Below, in pieces: positions 6,305 to 14,727 of a stretch of DNA of 64,000 nucleotides; the first letter of the stretch is position 1, and every line of letters begins with the position of its first letter. Below the pieces are notes generated by a model. The model had not been told where the DNA came from and made no database searches. It saw only the letters and a program-made list of their open reading frames with translations. A program made the translations under genes and the position numbers. This DNA comes from Acholeplasmataceae bacterium UBA4853 (GTDB taxonomy: Bacteria > Bacillota_I > Bacilli_A > Acholeplasmatales > Acholeplasmataceae). The DNA is taken from positions 1-64,000 of the forward strand of contig DHEJ01000003.1 in assembly GCA_002399815.1 (NCBI GenBank), read 5' to 3'.

Positions 6305-6844
6305 TTAGTTTTTTGTTTGAATAGAAAATAAATATCTTGTCAGCATAATGGATGTAAATGCAAGCGTTGCAGTTTTAAGGGGTAGTAAATCAAGTGAGAC
6401 CGGCATCATATAATATGTTGGGTCTGGCGTATGATTTAATTCAGAAGCAGATGCTTTAAGTGATTTTTCAATAAATTCAATAAATGTATCATATGCAAGA
6501 CTTGTTCCTAATACATTCTTTAAATTAACAATACCTAAGCTGACATCAGATAAGCTACCGACATGTTTTAAAATAGTAATTGTAATAATAAATGCTAAAT
6601 GTGTTCTTTTATACTTTTTCTTTTGAGGTGGTATCATGATTTTATTTTTTACATAGTTGTTAATCATTGAAGGTGTTACAACATCCTCATCCAACTGACT
6701 ATTTAATATAAAGACATCTTTTATCGCATTATTCACATAGGTGATGACTTGATCTAAGTAAAGATCAATATTTGGTAATTCTTCATAACGTGGTAAGTGA
6801 ATTTGATTGATTTTTTCAATCCACATTTGAATGTTCTTACTCAT
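6305..6844 (-). CDS. DUF1836 family protein
   Basis: A 179-residue cytosolic protein. The segment LPRYEELPNIDLYLDQVITYVN followed by the winged-helix-like VTPSMINNYVKNKIMIPPQKKKYKRTHLA is the DUF1836 signature. The second part looks like a MerR-type helix-turn-helix, so a DNA-binding role is often assumed but not proven. The gene is followed by a decayed degV fragment, so it has probably outlived its operon partner. The function is unknown. Confidence 0.8.
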   Translation of the reverse strand: MSKNIQMWIEKINQIHLPRYEELPNIDLYLDQVITYVNNAIKDVFILNSQLDEDVVTPSMINNYVKNKIMIPPQKKKYKRTHLAFIITITILKHVGSLSDVSLGIVNLKNVLGTSLAYDTFIEFIEKSLKASASELNHTPDPTYYMMPVSLDLLPLKTATLAFTSIMLTRYLFSIQTKN

Positions 6845-7045
6845 CTTTATACCTCCATCTAGTTTGATATACTAGGTTATTACGTTTTATAAAATATAAC
6901 ATAAAATGATGAAAAGCTTGATAAAAGAACTTATAACTCATGATATGAGTAATTTCACAAAAAACATTAGTAAAAACTTGGAATTTATTTCTTATGTTTG
7001 AGTAGTAGTGTTATAATCTAGAGGAACAAATTTGGAGGTTTGATT

Positions 7046-7858
7046 ATGAAAATAGGGTTTATTGGATGTGGAAATATGGGAGAAGCGATGCTTAAAGGTA
7101 TTATTTCATCAAAAATTGTAGAACTGAAAAAAATCTATTTACATACTAAAAATCCATTACATACAAAAAGTTTAGTAGAAAAATATCAAGTAAATGGTGA
7201 AAGTTCAAATGAATCTGTCGTAAAAAATGCAGATATCATCATTCTTGCTACTAAACCAGATATGTATCCAATAGTAATCAATGAAATTCTAAGTACCTTA
7301 AATAAGGATAAAGTTCTAGTTTCTATCACACCAAGTTTTACCTTAGATGAACTCTTAAATATGGTAGATAATAGAAGTTATGTTGTAAGAAGTATACCCA
7401 ATACTCCTGCCATGGTTAATAAAGGGATGACTGGACTTAGTTATACTAAGGATTTACCTGTACACTTAGTTTCTGATGTTTTAAATATTTTTAATAGTTT
7501 TGGTGAGGTCATTGTAGTAGATGAATCTAAACTTAGTATCTTAAGTACACTCAGTGGTTCTGCACCAGCATTTATATTTTTATTCATGAAATCATTTATT
7601 GAGTATGGATTTCAAAATGGATTTACAATGGAAGAACTTAAAGTACTTGTTGGACAAACATTTAAGGGTTCTACCAGTTTATTTCAAGCATCTAATCTTT
7701 CGATAGATCAATTAATTACACAAGTATGTTCTAAAGGTGGGTCAACCATTGAAGGTATTTATCATTTAAATCAAAATGAGTTTAAACATTTAGTTCAAGA
7801 AGCACTGCAAAAAACTACGAATCGGTTTATTGAAATGACTTTAAATAAATTAAATTAA
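7046..7858 (+). CDS. proC: Pyrroline-5-carboxylate reductase
   Basis: A 270-residue NAD(P)H-dependent enzyme that reduces pyrroline-5-carboxylate to proline, the last step of proline synthesis. The N-terminus has the Rossmann loop GFIGCGNMGEAM. RSIPNTPAMVNKGMTG is the family's conserved mid segment. LSGSAPAFIFLFMKSFIEYG and VCSKGGSTIEGIYHL belong to the C-terminal dimerisation domain. ATG 7046 is preferred over the upstream TTG 7040 because GGAGG (7034-7038) is seven bases away. The promoter is TG-N-TATAAT at 7009-7017. The gene appears monocistronic. Confidence 0.93.
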   Translation: MKIGFIGCGNMGEAMLKGIISSKIVELKKIYLHTKNPLHTKSLVEKYQVNGESSNESVVKNADIIILATKPDMYPIVINEILSTLNKDKVLVSITPSFTLDELLNMVDNRSYVVRSIPNTPAMVNKGMTGLSYTKDLPVHLVSDVLNIFNSFGEVIVVDESKLSILSTLSGSAPAFIFLFMKSFIEYGFQNGFTMEELKVLVGQTFKGSTSLFQASNLSIDQLITQVCSKGGSTIEGIYHLNQNEFKHLVQEALQKTTNRFIEMTLNKLN

Positions 7859-7895
7859 AGACTATAAATAAATTAAAATCAGTTATAATAGATAA

Positions 7896-7987
7896 AAAGG
7901 GAATGATGTGCTCCCGTTGTAGTTATACAAAAACCGCTAAATTTAGCTGATGACGTCTAATCATTTTTATGATTAGGCGTTTTTTTT
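7896..7987 (+). promoter_or_regulatory. Fluoride (crcB-type) riboswitch with terminator
   Basis: GGGAATGATGTGCTCCC (7899-7915) forms P1 with the conserved ATG loop. After a linker come AACCGCT and AGCTGATGACGTCTA, the core of the fluoride aptamer. Directly overlapping is a 12-bp terminator stem (7953-7964 with 7969-7980) and a run of Ts. Fluoride binding should hold the aptamer and block the terminator, switching on the antiporter gene. A TATAAT at 7884-7889 is the likely -10. Confidence 0.9.
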
Positions 7988-8007
7988 AAGAAATGGAGTT
8001 TATAGAT

Positions 8008-9219
8008 ATGATTTTAAGTTTGGGTATTATCCTCTTATTGGGATTTTTAATAGGGTATCTTTTTGATAAATTAAGAGTGCCTGGTATAGTAGGTATGATT
8101 TTAATGGGTATTCTAATCGGACCTTCTTTTCTAAATATCATTAGTCCAGATTTAATAGCCATCTCACCAATCTTAAGACAGATTGCTTTAGTCATTATTT
8201 TAACTAGAGCAGGGTTATCTTTAGATATTAAGAAACTTAAAACGATTGGCAGACCTGCAATCTTACTAAGTTTTATACCAGCCAGTTTTGAGATTATAGG
8301 AATTTCTATATTTGGTTCAATATTATTAAATATTTCTTTGATCGAATCCTTATTATTAGGTTCTGTACTAGCTGCCGTATCACCAGCAGTTATTGTACCT
8401 AGAATGATTAAATTTATGGAGCATGGTGTTGGTAAAAAGAAGCATATTCCTCAATTAATTATGGCTGGTGCATCTATTGATGATGTCTATGTCATTGTCT
8501 TATTTTATGCATTTTTAGGTATGGTAAATCAAAATAGTATGAATCTTTGGACATTTACTCAAATCCCTTTATCTATCATTTCAGGTATTTTACTGGGTAT
8601 ATTGGTAGCATTTGGTATCAATAAATTGTTTAAACTGTTAAAACCTAATATTACAGTCAAAGTATTATTCTTGCTTTCTATGGCATTTCTAATGATTGGA
8701 TTTGAAGAACTATTAAAACCATGGATTTCAATTTCTGCTTTAATAGCGATAATGACTTTAGGTATGGGTATTTTAATGTTTGATCAAGATGCAAAACATA
8801 TTGAAAATGGATATCAAAAAATTTGGAAGTTTTTTGAAATTTTATTGTTTGTATTAGTTGGTATTTCAATCGATATGAATTACGCATTAAGCGCTGGATT
8901 TATGCCAGTATTGCTTATTATCATAGCCCTTTTATTTAGAATGATTGGTGTTTTTGTAGCACTGATTCAAACAAATTTAAATATGAAAGAAAAAGTTTTT
9001 ACAGCATTTAGTTATTTACCAAAAGCAACAGTTCAAGCATCCATTGGTGGTATTGCATTAAGTATGAATTTAGCGGTTGGTTCACTGATTTTAACCACTG
9101 CGATCTTATCAATACTCATCACTGCACCACTTGGTGCCTTCTTAATAGATCAAACCTATATCCATTTACTTGATCGTGAAATAATAAAAAAGATTGAAAG
9201 TAATCAGATCGTTCATTAA
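8008..9219 (+). CDS. Cation:proton antiporter under fluoride riboswitch control
   Basis: A hydrophobic protein of 403 residues with about 12 membrane segments, of the CPA (Kef/NhaP-like) monovalent cation:proton antiporter superfamily. Typical segments are VPGIVGMILMGILIGP near the start and GASIDDVYVIVLFYAF in the middle, where the paired acidic residues sit in the transport core. The fluoride riboswitch upstream implies a role in fluoride or fluoride-coupled ion stress; antiporters are known members of the fluoride-riboswitch regulon besides crcB and eriC-F. ATG 8008 has GGAG nine bases upstream; ATG 7993, right after the terminator T-run, has none. The ion transported cannot be read from the sequence. 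Confidence 0.85.
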   Translation: MILSLGIILLLGFLIGYLFDKLRVPGIVGMILMGILIGPSFLNIISPDLIAISPILRQIALVIILTRAGLSLDIKKLKTIGRPAILLSFIPASFEIIGISIFGSILLNISLIESLLLGSVLAAVSPAVIVPRMIKFMEHGVGKKKHIPQLIMAGASIDDVYVIVLFYAFLGMVNQNSMNLWTFTQIPLSIISGILLGILVAFGINKLFKLLKPNITVKVLFLLSMAFLMIGFEELLKPWISISALIAIMTLGMGILMFDQDAKHIENGYQKIWKFFEILLFVLVGISIDMNYALSAGFMPVLLIIIALLFRMIGVFVALIQTNLNMKEKVFTAFSYLPKATVQASIGGIALSMNLAVGSLILTTAILSILITAPLGAFLIDQTYIHLLDREIIKKIESNQIVH

Positions 9220-9255
9220 TGATAGAAGATTTTCAATCTTAAGGTAGATTATGTA

Positions 9256-10116
9256 TTAGGAGTTTAATCTGCTGTGTTCGATTTTAGGGAATTCAGTTAA
9301 GGTAAAGTTAGATGAAACAATTTTATAGGTATTGGTGCCATCACCTTCAATTTGTTCTGGGTTGGTGAAGTAAAGTTCGTTGATACCTTTAACTTGAACG
9401 CTTAATAAGCTGGTAATATTTAAATTAACTTTAATTTTAGAAAAGACGTTAATCTGATTTGATATAAAGAATTTATCTGACTTTTTAACAATTAAGTTCA
9501 TGATTAAGTTGTTTCTCTTGGTTAATTCGTTATATAAGATAAAGGATTGAGTTGATGTTTTAGATTCTAATGAAATAAACTCAAAACGTTTATTTTCTCG
9601 GTCGAATGATAACTTTTCTAGTGCTATGTTAGCAACAACCTTACCTTCAATCACTCTAAATGGAATTCTAATTGAAATGAATTGGTAATCATTAACATTT
9701 TTTTGAACATCGGAATAATCGATTTTATTATCAATCATATGAAAATCAGTCTTATTCTTTAATAAGAAACGTTCAACATATCTAGATGATTCCTCATAAA
9801 TGAGCATTCTATCCATAAATTCGATAATTGAGTAGTTAGAAGATGCAAATTGAAGCTCACGAAACAACTCAGCACGACGGTTTAGGTCATCATTTATGTT
9901 ACTGACTGTACGATTGTGAGTATAGATGATATAACTAAAAAAAGAACTAGAGCCGAATGATGCAAATGCAATCACTAATGCAGCAATTCTAATACCGATA
10001 ACATCAATAATTGCTGCTAGATCATAGCTTAAAACTAATGCAACTAATGAAAAGATTAAAATAAGTAAACTAGCAATTAAAATAGATATAGGTAAAATAG
10101 ATTTTTTATTGTTCAT
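9256..10116 (-). CDS. Hypothetical protein with two N-terminal membrane segments
   Basis: A 286-residue protein. Residues about 8-30 and 38-66 are hydrophobic and form two membrane spans; the rest (about 70-286) is soluble and rich in beta-type sequence, with no motif I recognise. The basic N-terminus (MNNKK) suggests both ends face the cytosol. It converges with the antiporter gene and is transcribed alone. No function is assigned. Confidence 0.7.
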   Translation of the reverse strand: MNNKKSILPISILIASLLILIFSLVALVLSYDLAAIIDVIGIRIAALVIAFASFGSSSFFSYIIYTHNRTVSNINDDLNRRAELFRELQFASSNYSIIEFMDRMLIYEESSRYVERFLLKNKTDFHMIDNKIDYSDVQKNVNDYQFISIRIPFRVIEGKVVANIALEKLSFDRENKRFEFISLESKTSTQSFILYNELTKRNNLIMNLIVKKSDKFFISNQINVFSKIKVNLNITSLLSVQVKGINELYFTNPEQIEGDGTNTYKIVSSNFTLTEFPKIEHSRLNS

Positions 10117-10310
10117 AGATGTATCCTTGATATGTTTAATGTATTAATAATTTTAACACATATTTTATTTATTAATATACTTTTATCTTATGAAACACAT
10201 TTTTGAAGTTAGTCTAGATTAAAGCATCTAAAATATAGGTTAAATACATAAAAACTTCTGTTTTACTTTAGTAGGTGATTGTGTTATCCTATTAAAAGGA
10301 AGGTGTGAAC

Positions 10311-10892
10311 ATGGAAGAAAATACAGTTAAAATCTTAAGCAAAACACAAAAAAATATGCTACTCTTCAGAGTTTATTTTTTAACATCTTTATTTACATTT
10401 ACGGGTGGAATTGCAATGCTATCCACATTAAAAAGAGAGATTTGTGATAAATATCAATTAATGGATGAAAAGGATTTTTATAATTATGCAGCAATTTCTC
10501 AGACATTACCAGGTGTCATTGGAATTAATAATGCTTGTTTTGTAGGTAAGAAGATCAATGGTTACTCCGGTATGATTACAGCTGCATTTAGCGTCATTTT
10601 ACCAGCCTTTGTCTTTATGTTGGTTGCAACCTTACTATATCAATTACTACCTAAGGATGGACCGATTTACTTTGCTTTAGCAGCAATTAGAGCTATCTCT
10701 GCAGCCTTTATTTTTTCTGCAGCACTGACCATTGCAAGACTTAATTTAAAGTCAGTTGTAAATATCGTTATCGCAGTAATTTGTTTTGTTGGAATCATTT
10801 TTGCATTACTTGGTGCATTAGAATTAATTATTATTGCAATCTTAATTGGTTTAGTTATGGGATTTTTAGAAAATAGGAAGAAAAGCGTATGA
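10311..10892 (+). CDS. Chromate transporter, first half (short-chain CHR)
   Basis: A 193-residue membrane protein of the ChrA/CHR family. The conserved start FTFTGGIAMLSTLKREI and the segment AAISQTLPGVIGINNACFVG (the QTLPGP-like motif of CHR proteins) are clear. In many bacteria ChrA is one 400-residue protein; here the two homologous domains are separate genes, and both are needed for transport in the characterised short-chain pairs. ATG 10311 follows AAGGAAGG by about eight bases; the GTG at 10305 is too close. The stop overlaps the next gene by 4 bp (ATGA). Real substrates of such pairs are often unproven. Confidence 0.88.
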   Translation: MEENTVKILSKTQKNMLLFRVYFLTSLFTFTGGIAMLSTLKREICDKYQLMDEKDFYNYAAISQTLPGVIGINNACFVGKKINGYSGMITAAFSVILPAFVFMLVATLLYQLLPKDGPIYFALAAIRAISAAFIFSAALTIARLNLKSVVNIVIAVICFVGIIFALLGALELIIIAILIGLVMGFLENRKKSV

Positions 10893-11446
10893 TATTAGCA
10901 CTCATATTTATGTTTCTTAAAATAGGATTTCTAGGATTTGGTGGAGGGTATGCGATGCTCTCTTTAATCTTCCAAGAAGGTATTGCGCTTGGTTTAACGG
11001 TTGAACAATTTGCCGATATGAACGTTTTAGATGTTTTAATTCCAGGACCCATTGCAATTAACTCAGCAACCTATGTAGGATTTTTATTAGCCGGATTTGT
11101 TGGTTCGGTTGTTGCAACGGTTGCTGTATCATCACCTTCATTTATATTTGTTCCTGTGATGCTTAGATTTGAAAAGAAGATTGATAACAATGTATTTCTT
11201 AAAAATATGCTTCATACTGCAAAGGCAGCATCTGTGGGATTAATTTCTGGTGTTGGTGTCCTAATCTTTTTAAAAAGTGCTTTTAATATTTCAGATCTAA
11301 AGAATGTTTTTCAATCAGAAATAAATTACTTTTTAATTGGTGTTACTGTTATTGGTTGGATTTTACATGATAAATTTAAGGTTAATCCAATTATTTTAAC
11401 AATCATTGCTGGTGTTTTAGGGTATTTATCTTATTATATTATGTAA
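10889..11446 (+). CDS. Chromate transporter, second half (short-chain CHR)
   Basis: A 185-residue partner of the preceding gene. FLKIGFLGFGGGYAMLSLI is the CHR N-terminal signature, and NVLDVLIPGPIAINSATYVGF carries the PGPIAIN motif. Five to six membrane segments are predicted. The start codon overlaps the stop of the first half (ATGA), giving tight translational coupling and probably a 1:1 heterodimer in the membrane. Confidence 0.88.
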   Translation: MILALIFMFLKIGFLGFGGGYAMLSLIFQEGIALGLTVEQFADMNVLDVLIPGPIAINSATYVGFLLAGFVGSVVATVAVSSPSFIFVPVMLRFEKKIDNNVFLKNMLHTAKAASVGLISGVGVLIFLKSAFNISDLKNVFQSEINYFLIGVTVIGWILHDKFKVNPIILTIIAGVLGYLSYYIM

Positions 11447-11460
11447 GATTTATGTAGATA

Positions 11461-11489
11461 TTGACAGAATACAAAAAAAGACTTATAAT
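11461..11489 (+). promoter_or_regulatory. Consensus sigma-A promoter of the EIIA gene
   Basis: TTGACA (11461-11466), 17 bp, TATAAT (11484-11489): both hexamers are perfect. Confidence 0.9.
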
Positions 11490-11521
11490 CGTTAAGGTTT
11501 AAATCAGATTAAGAGGTATAT

Positions 11522-11968
11522 ATGAATTTATTTGAAATAGAACATATCTTGTTAGATATCAAGGTTGATAGTAAAGAAACTTTATTCGATTTGATTTCTG
11601 AAAAGTTAGAAAAACTACATAGAATTACATCAAAAGATAGTTTTAAGTATGCACTTTTGAATCGTGAAAAAGAAATTTCAACAGCAGTTGGTGATGGGTT
11701 TGCTATTCCACATGCTAAAGATATCTCAGTTTTATTTCCAACGTTACTATATATTAGATTAAGCAGTCCTTTAAGTTATGATGCATTTGATCAGAAAGAT
11801 GTAAATCATATATTTGCTATTGCGATGCCTAATACGTATCATAAGGAACATTTAGCTTTATTAAGTAAGATTGCATTATTCTTATTAGAAGAAAAAAATA
11901 AAAAATTAATTAATACTTCAAAAGACTTAAATGACTTGGATTTAATGATCAAAAACTTTTTAAAATAA
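11522..11968 (+). CDS. PTS EIIA, fructose/nitrogen type
   Basis: A 148-residue standalone EIIA domain of the fructose/mannitol (PtsN-like) superfamily. The phosphorylated histidine is His64 in GDGFAIPHAKD. It would receive phosphate from HPr (and ultimately EI, encoded at 21482-23200) and pass it to an EIIB or act as a regulator. No EIIB or EIIC lies next to it, which favours a regulatory role or a partner elsewhere. A perfect sigma-A promoter and an own terminator make it monocistronic and probably well expressed. RBS AAGAGG precedes ATG 11522. Confidence 0.88.
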   Translation: MNLFEIEHILLDIKVDSKETLFDLISEKLEKLHRITSKDSFKYALLNREKEISTAVGDGFAIPHAKDISVLFPTLLYIRLSSPLSYDAFDQKDVNHIFAIAMPNTYHKEHLALLSKIALFLLEEKNKKLINTSKDLNDLDLMIKNFLK

Positions 11969-11985
11969 TAAATAAATAACATATT

Positions 11986-12022
11986 TGCTTCTAGATTATA
12001 GTCTAGAGGCATTTTTATTTTT
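11986..12022 (+). terminator. Rho-independent terminator
   Basis: TGCTTCTAGA (11986-11995) pairs with TCTAGAGGCA (12002-12011), followed by a T-rich tail. Confidence 0.85.
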
Positions 12023-12052
12023 GACTGTGCTAAAATGATGGTGGTGATAAAT

Positions 12053-12562
12053 ATGCGAGTAGAGATGTGGTTTGATTTTAATAAGGACAGTTATGAAACG
12101 TTAATCAATTTGGAACAAGCAATTGGTTTGTTTTATCATGCTAAAAAAGTAGATGTCCTCTTTAGATCATTACCTTTAGTAGATTCAAATTATGTTTTTC
12201 ATGAAGCTTTTCAATATGGAAGAAAAAAAGGATTAGGGTTTGAGTACTTAAAATCTATTTTTGAAATTTACTTTAGTAATCAAAATCTATTGGGTTCATG
12301 TCATAAATTAGCGTTAACTTATGGAATTGAATATAAAGACTTAGAACATAACCTTATGGATCATAAGACACATAAAATAGTATGTAATCAAATTGAGCAT
12401 GCAACACTTCAAAAGATTGATATGACCCCAACCATAACTTTTAGTCATGGGTTTAGATTACAAGATTTATCAACTATTGAAGAAATTAAACTCATGTTGA
12501 TTAAAATGTATGAAAAAGACTCTGGAATTAAGTATTGTATTGAAGAGGATTGTGAAAGATGA
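12053..12562 (+). CDS. DsbA/FrnE-like thioredoxin-fold protein without CXXC
   Basis: A 169-residue protein with the layout of FrnE/DsbA-family oxidoreductases. The first strand MRVEMWFDFN is where family members have the CPFC or CPWC active site, but here the next residues are KDSYE, with no cysteine. The helical insert (HEAFQYGRKKGLG) and the late TPTITFSHGFRL segment with its cis-Pro (MTPTI) support the fold. It therefore cannot do standard disulfide chemistry; a binding or chaperone role is possible. ATG 12053 is chosen because GGTGGTGA lies five bases upstream; ATG 12035 overlaps the probable -10 (TGC-TAAAAT, 12028-12036). Confidence 0.65.
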   Translation: MRVEMWFDFNKDSYETLINLEQAIGLFYHAKKVDVLFRSLPLVDSNYVFHEAFQYGRKKGLGFEYLKSIFEIYFSNQNLLGSCHKLALTYGIEYKDLEHNLMDHKTHKIVCNQIEHATLQKIDMTPTITFSHGFRLQDLSTIEEIKLMLIKMYEKDSGIKYCIEEDCER

Positions 12563-12661
12563 TGGGATTATCATCTTTTTTTGTAAATTAGATGATTATT
12601 TAACATTATAATGGTATACTTAACAAGGCTTAAAAAACGAAAGTAGAAATAGGGATAATAG

Positions 12662-14281
12662 ATGTCAGTTTTATTTAATGATTTACCAATTTTAGAAACA
12701 ACAAAGGAAGCTTTACAACAATTAGGGTTTGAAGTGCCAACCCCAATTCAGGAAAAAGCGATTCCAAAAATGATTGCAGGGCTAGATTTAATCGGCCAAG
12801 CACAAACAGGTACTGGTAAGACGTTTGCTTATGCAATTCCAATGGTTGAAAAGACCGATACCAGTTTAAGAAAAACTCAAGGGTTGATTTTAACACCAAC
12901 CAGAGAGTTAACTATGCAAGTATATAAAGAAATATTAAAGCTAGTTAAGTTTTATCCATCACTTAAGGTAACTACCATTGTAGGTGGTGAATCTTATGAT
13001 AAGCAATTTAGAGAACTTGCAAGATTCCCACATATTATTGTTGCAACTCCAGGACGTATTATTGATCATATCGACCGTGGAACTGTAGATTTATCAAATG
13101 TTAATATCTTAACATTAGATGAAGCAGATGAAATGTTAAAGATGGGGTTCCAAGAAGATATTGAAAGAATACTTCAAACAATTCCTTCAACAAGACAAAC
13201 GGTATTATTTTCAGCAACTATGCCACCTTTCATTAGAAAGATTGCTAGTAACTATCAAAAATCACCTGAATTAATTAAGATTGAAGCAGAAACATTAACA
13301 GTAGAAAAGATCATACAAGGTTACTATCTTGTTAAAGAATCTGATAAACCAAACTTATTAAAACGTGTGTTAAATTTTGAAAATCCGAAAACAGCAATTA
13401 TTTTTGCTAATACTAAAGCAGATGTTGATCGTATTGCAGAAGCACTTCAAGCAGCAAACTTTACTGCTGATGCATTACATGGAGATTTAAAACAATCTCA
13501 ACGTAATTATGTCATGAGTCGTTTTAGAAACAGACAGTTAAGTTTATTAATTGCAACCGATGTTGCAGCTCGTGGACTTGATGTTGCTGATGTCGAATTA
13601 ATCATAAACTATGATTTACCTCAACAAGATGAAATCTATGTTCACCGTATTGGTAGAACAGGTAGAGCTGGTAAAAAAGGTAAAGCATTTACGTTTGTTA
13701 CACCAAGAAAACGTCGTATGATTGAAATCCTATCAAAGTTTACTAAAGCAGAAATTAAAAAGTTAGAAGTTCCAACAGAAGATTCTGTTTATGCTCAAAG
13801 ATTGAAAGCATTTAAACATGATCTAAAGATTGCACTTCGTAAAGAAGTACCAAATCATTTAGACTTATTAAATGATTTAGCAAATGATGAAATGTCAAGA
13901 GAATCGATTCTAAATTATTTACTTGACCAAGTCATCCCAAAACCTATAACATTTGAAGAAATCGAAGTCATTACTGATAAATCATCCAGAGAAAAAACAA
14001 GCCACAGAGATGATCGTAAGAGTAAAACAGGTTTAACAAAATCATCCGGTAGTTATGTAGACTATGTTGTAAATCTTGGAAGAAAAGATGGTATGACACC
14101 ACCTGTACTATTCAAGTTTATGGAAAAAGAATTTGGAATTTTCTCTAAAAATATTGGAGATATCAAACATAATTCTAATGATACAGTATTCGGTTTAAAA
14201 AAAGAAACTGTAAGCCGTCTTAAAAAAGATAAGGCTATTAATTATCAAGGAAAGAACGTTACAATCAAAGAAATCAAATAG
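12662..14281 (+). CDS. DEAD-box RNA helicase with DbpA-type RNA-binding domain
   Basis: A 539-residue ATP-dependent RNA helicase of the CshA/DeaD type. Motifs in order: Q motif (FEVPTPIQEKAIP, about 23-35), Walker A AQTGTGKT (47-54), TPGR (129-132), DEAD (153-156), SAT (184-186), and the C-terminal helicase motifs ATDVAARGLDV and HRIGRTGRAG. Residues from about 462 form a DbpA-like RNA-binding module, preceded by a basic linker. Likely roles are rRNA maturation, cold adaptation or mRNA decay. The promoter is TGG-TATACT (12612-12620); a UUCG-loop terminator follows. It is monocistronic. Confidence 0.93.
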   Translation: MSVLFNDLPILETTKEALQQLGFEVPTPIQEKAIPKMIAGLDLIGQAQTGTGKTFAYAIPMVEKTDTSLRKTQGLILTPTRELTMQVYKEILKLVKFYPSLKVTTIVGGESYDKQFRELARFPHIIVATPGRIIDHIDRGTVDLSNVNILTLDEADEMLKMGFQEDIERILQTIPSTRQTVLFSATMPPFIRKIASNYQKSPELIKIEAETLTVEKIIQGYYLVKESDKPNLLKRVLNFENPKTAIIFANTKADVDRIAEALQAANFTADALHGDLKQSQRNYVMSRFRNRQLSLLIATDVAARGLDVADVELIINYDLPQQDEIYVHRIGRTGRAGKKGKAFTFVTPRKRRMIEILSKFTKAEIKKLEVPTEDSVYAQRLKAFKHDLKIALRKEVPNHLDLLNDLANDEMSRESILNYLLDQVIPKPITFEEIEVITDKSSREKTSHRDDRKSKTGLTKSSGSYVDYVVNLGRKDGMTPPVLFKFMEKEFGIFSKNIGDIKHNSNDTVFGLKKETVSRLKKDKAINYQGKNVTIKEIK

Positions 14282-14293
14282 TGATATTAACTT

Positions 14294-14321
14294 AAACAGA
14301 TACTTCGTGTATCTGTTTTTT
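14294..14321 (+). terminator. Terminator of the DEAD-box gene
   Basis: AAACAGATAC (14294-14303) pairs with GTATCTGTTT (14309-14318) around a TTCGT loop; a T-run follows. Confidence 0.9.
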
Positions 14322-14325
14322 AATT

Positions 14326-14355
14326 AAAAAATGCACCTTCAAATTAGAAGGTGCA
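14326..14355 (-). terminator. Terminator of the PII-like/antiporter operon
   Basis: On the minus strand TGCACCTTC pairs with GAAGGTGCA (14347-14355 with 14332-14340), followed by a T-run. Confidence 0.85.
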
Positions 14356-14368
14356 TCAGTTGAGATAT

Positions 14369-14725
14369 TTATTTAGCTTTTGGCTTTAATGGATAAATTC
14401 CAGAAACTGGCATTGTAAACATAAAACCAATAACTTGACGATTGGATTGTTCAACAATTGTTCTGACTTCAGAAACAATGTGTGCAATATCAAATGTATC
14501 AGGAATTACAGTGAAGATTGTTTTTGAATACTTTTGATCGACATCTAATGAACGGTAAAACGGACCTGAGAATATTGCTGTTCCGCTACCTTCTTGATTG
14601 ATGATTGCAGACGCCATACCTTGAGAGTTAATTATTGTTGCACCTTTGATTTTTAATTCTAAAAATTTATCTAGAATCTTATCCATATAAGATAAATCAT
14701 TTAAAACAATAAATAAAGCTTCCAT
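14369..14725 (-). CDS. PII-like signalling protein next to an antiporter
   Basis: A 118-residue protein with the PII-type alternating beta-alpha pattern: MEALFIVLNDLSYMDKILDKF, then IKGATIINSQGMAS, the long central part, and TIFTVIPDTFDIAHIVSEVRTIVE. It lacks the classical uridylylated T-loop Tyr context, so it belongs to the wider PII-like superfamily whose members often sit beside and control a transporter. It follows the antiporter by 2 bp in the same operon, so the likely job is to gate that antiporter in response to a nucleotide or other ligand. Which ligand (ATP/ADP, c-di-AMP, cAMP) cannot be told. Confidence 0.7.
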   Translation of the reverse strand: MEALFIVLNDLSYMDKILDKFLELKIKGATIINSQGMASAIINQEGSGTAIFSGPFYRSLDVDQKYSKTIFTVIPDTFDIAHIVSEVRTIVEQSNRQVIGFMFTMPVSGIYPLKPKAK

Positions 14726-14727
14726 AG

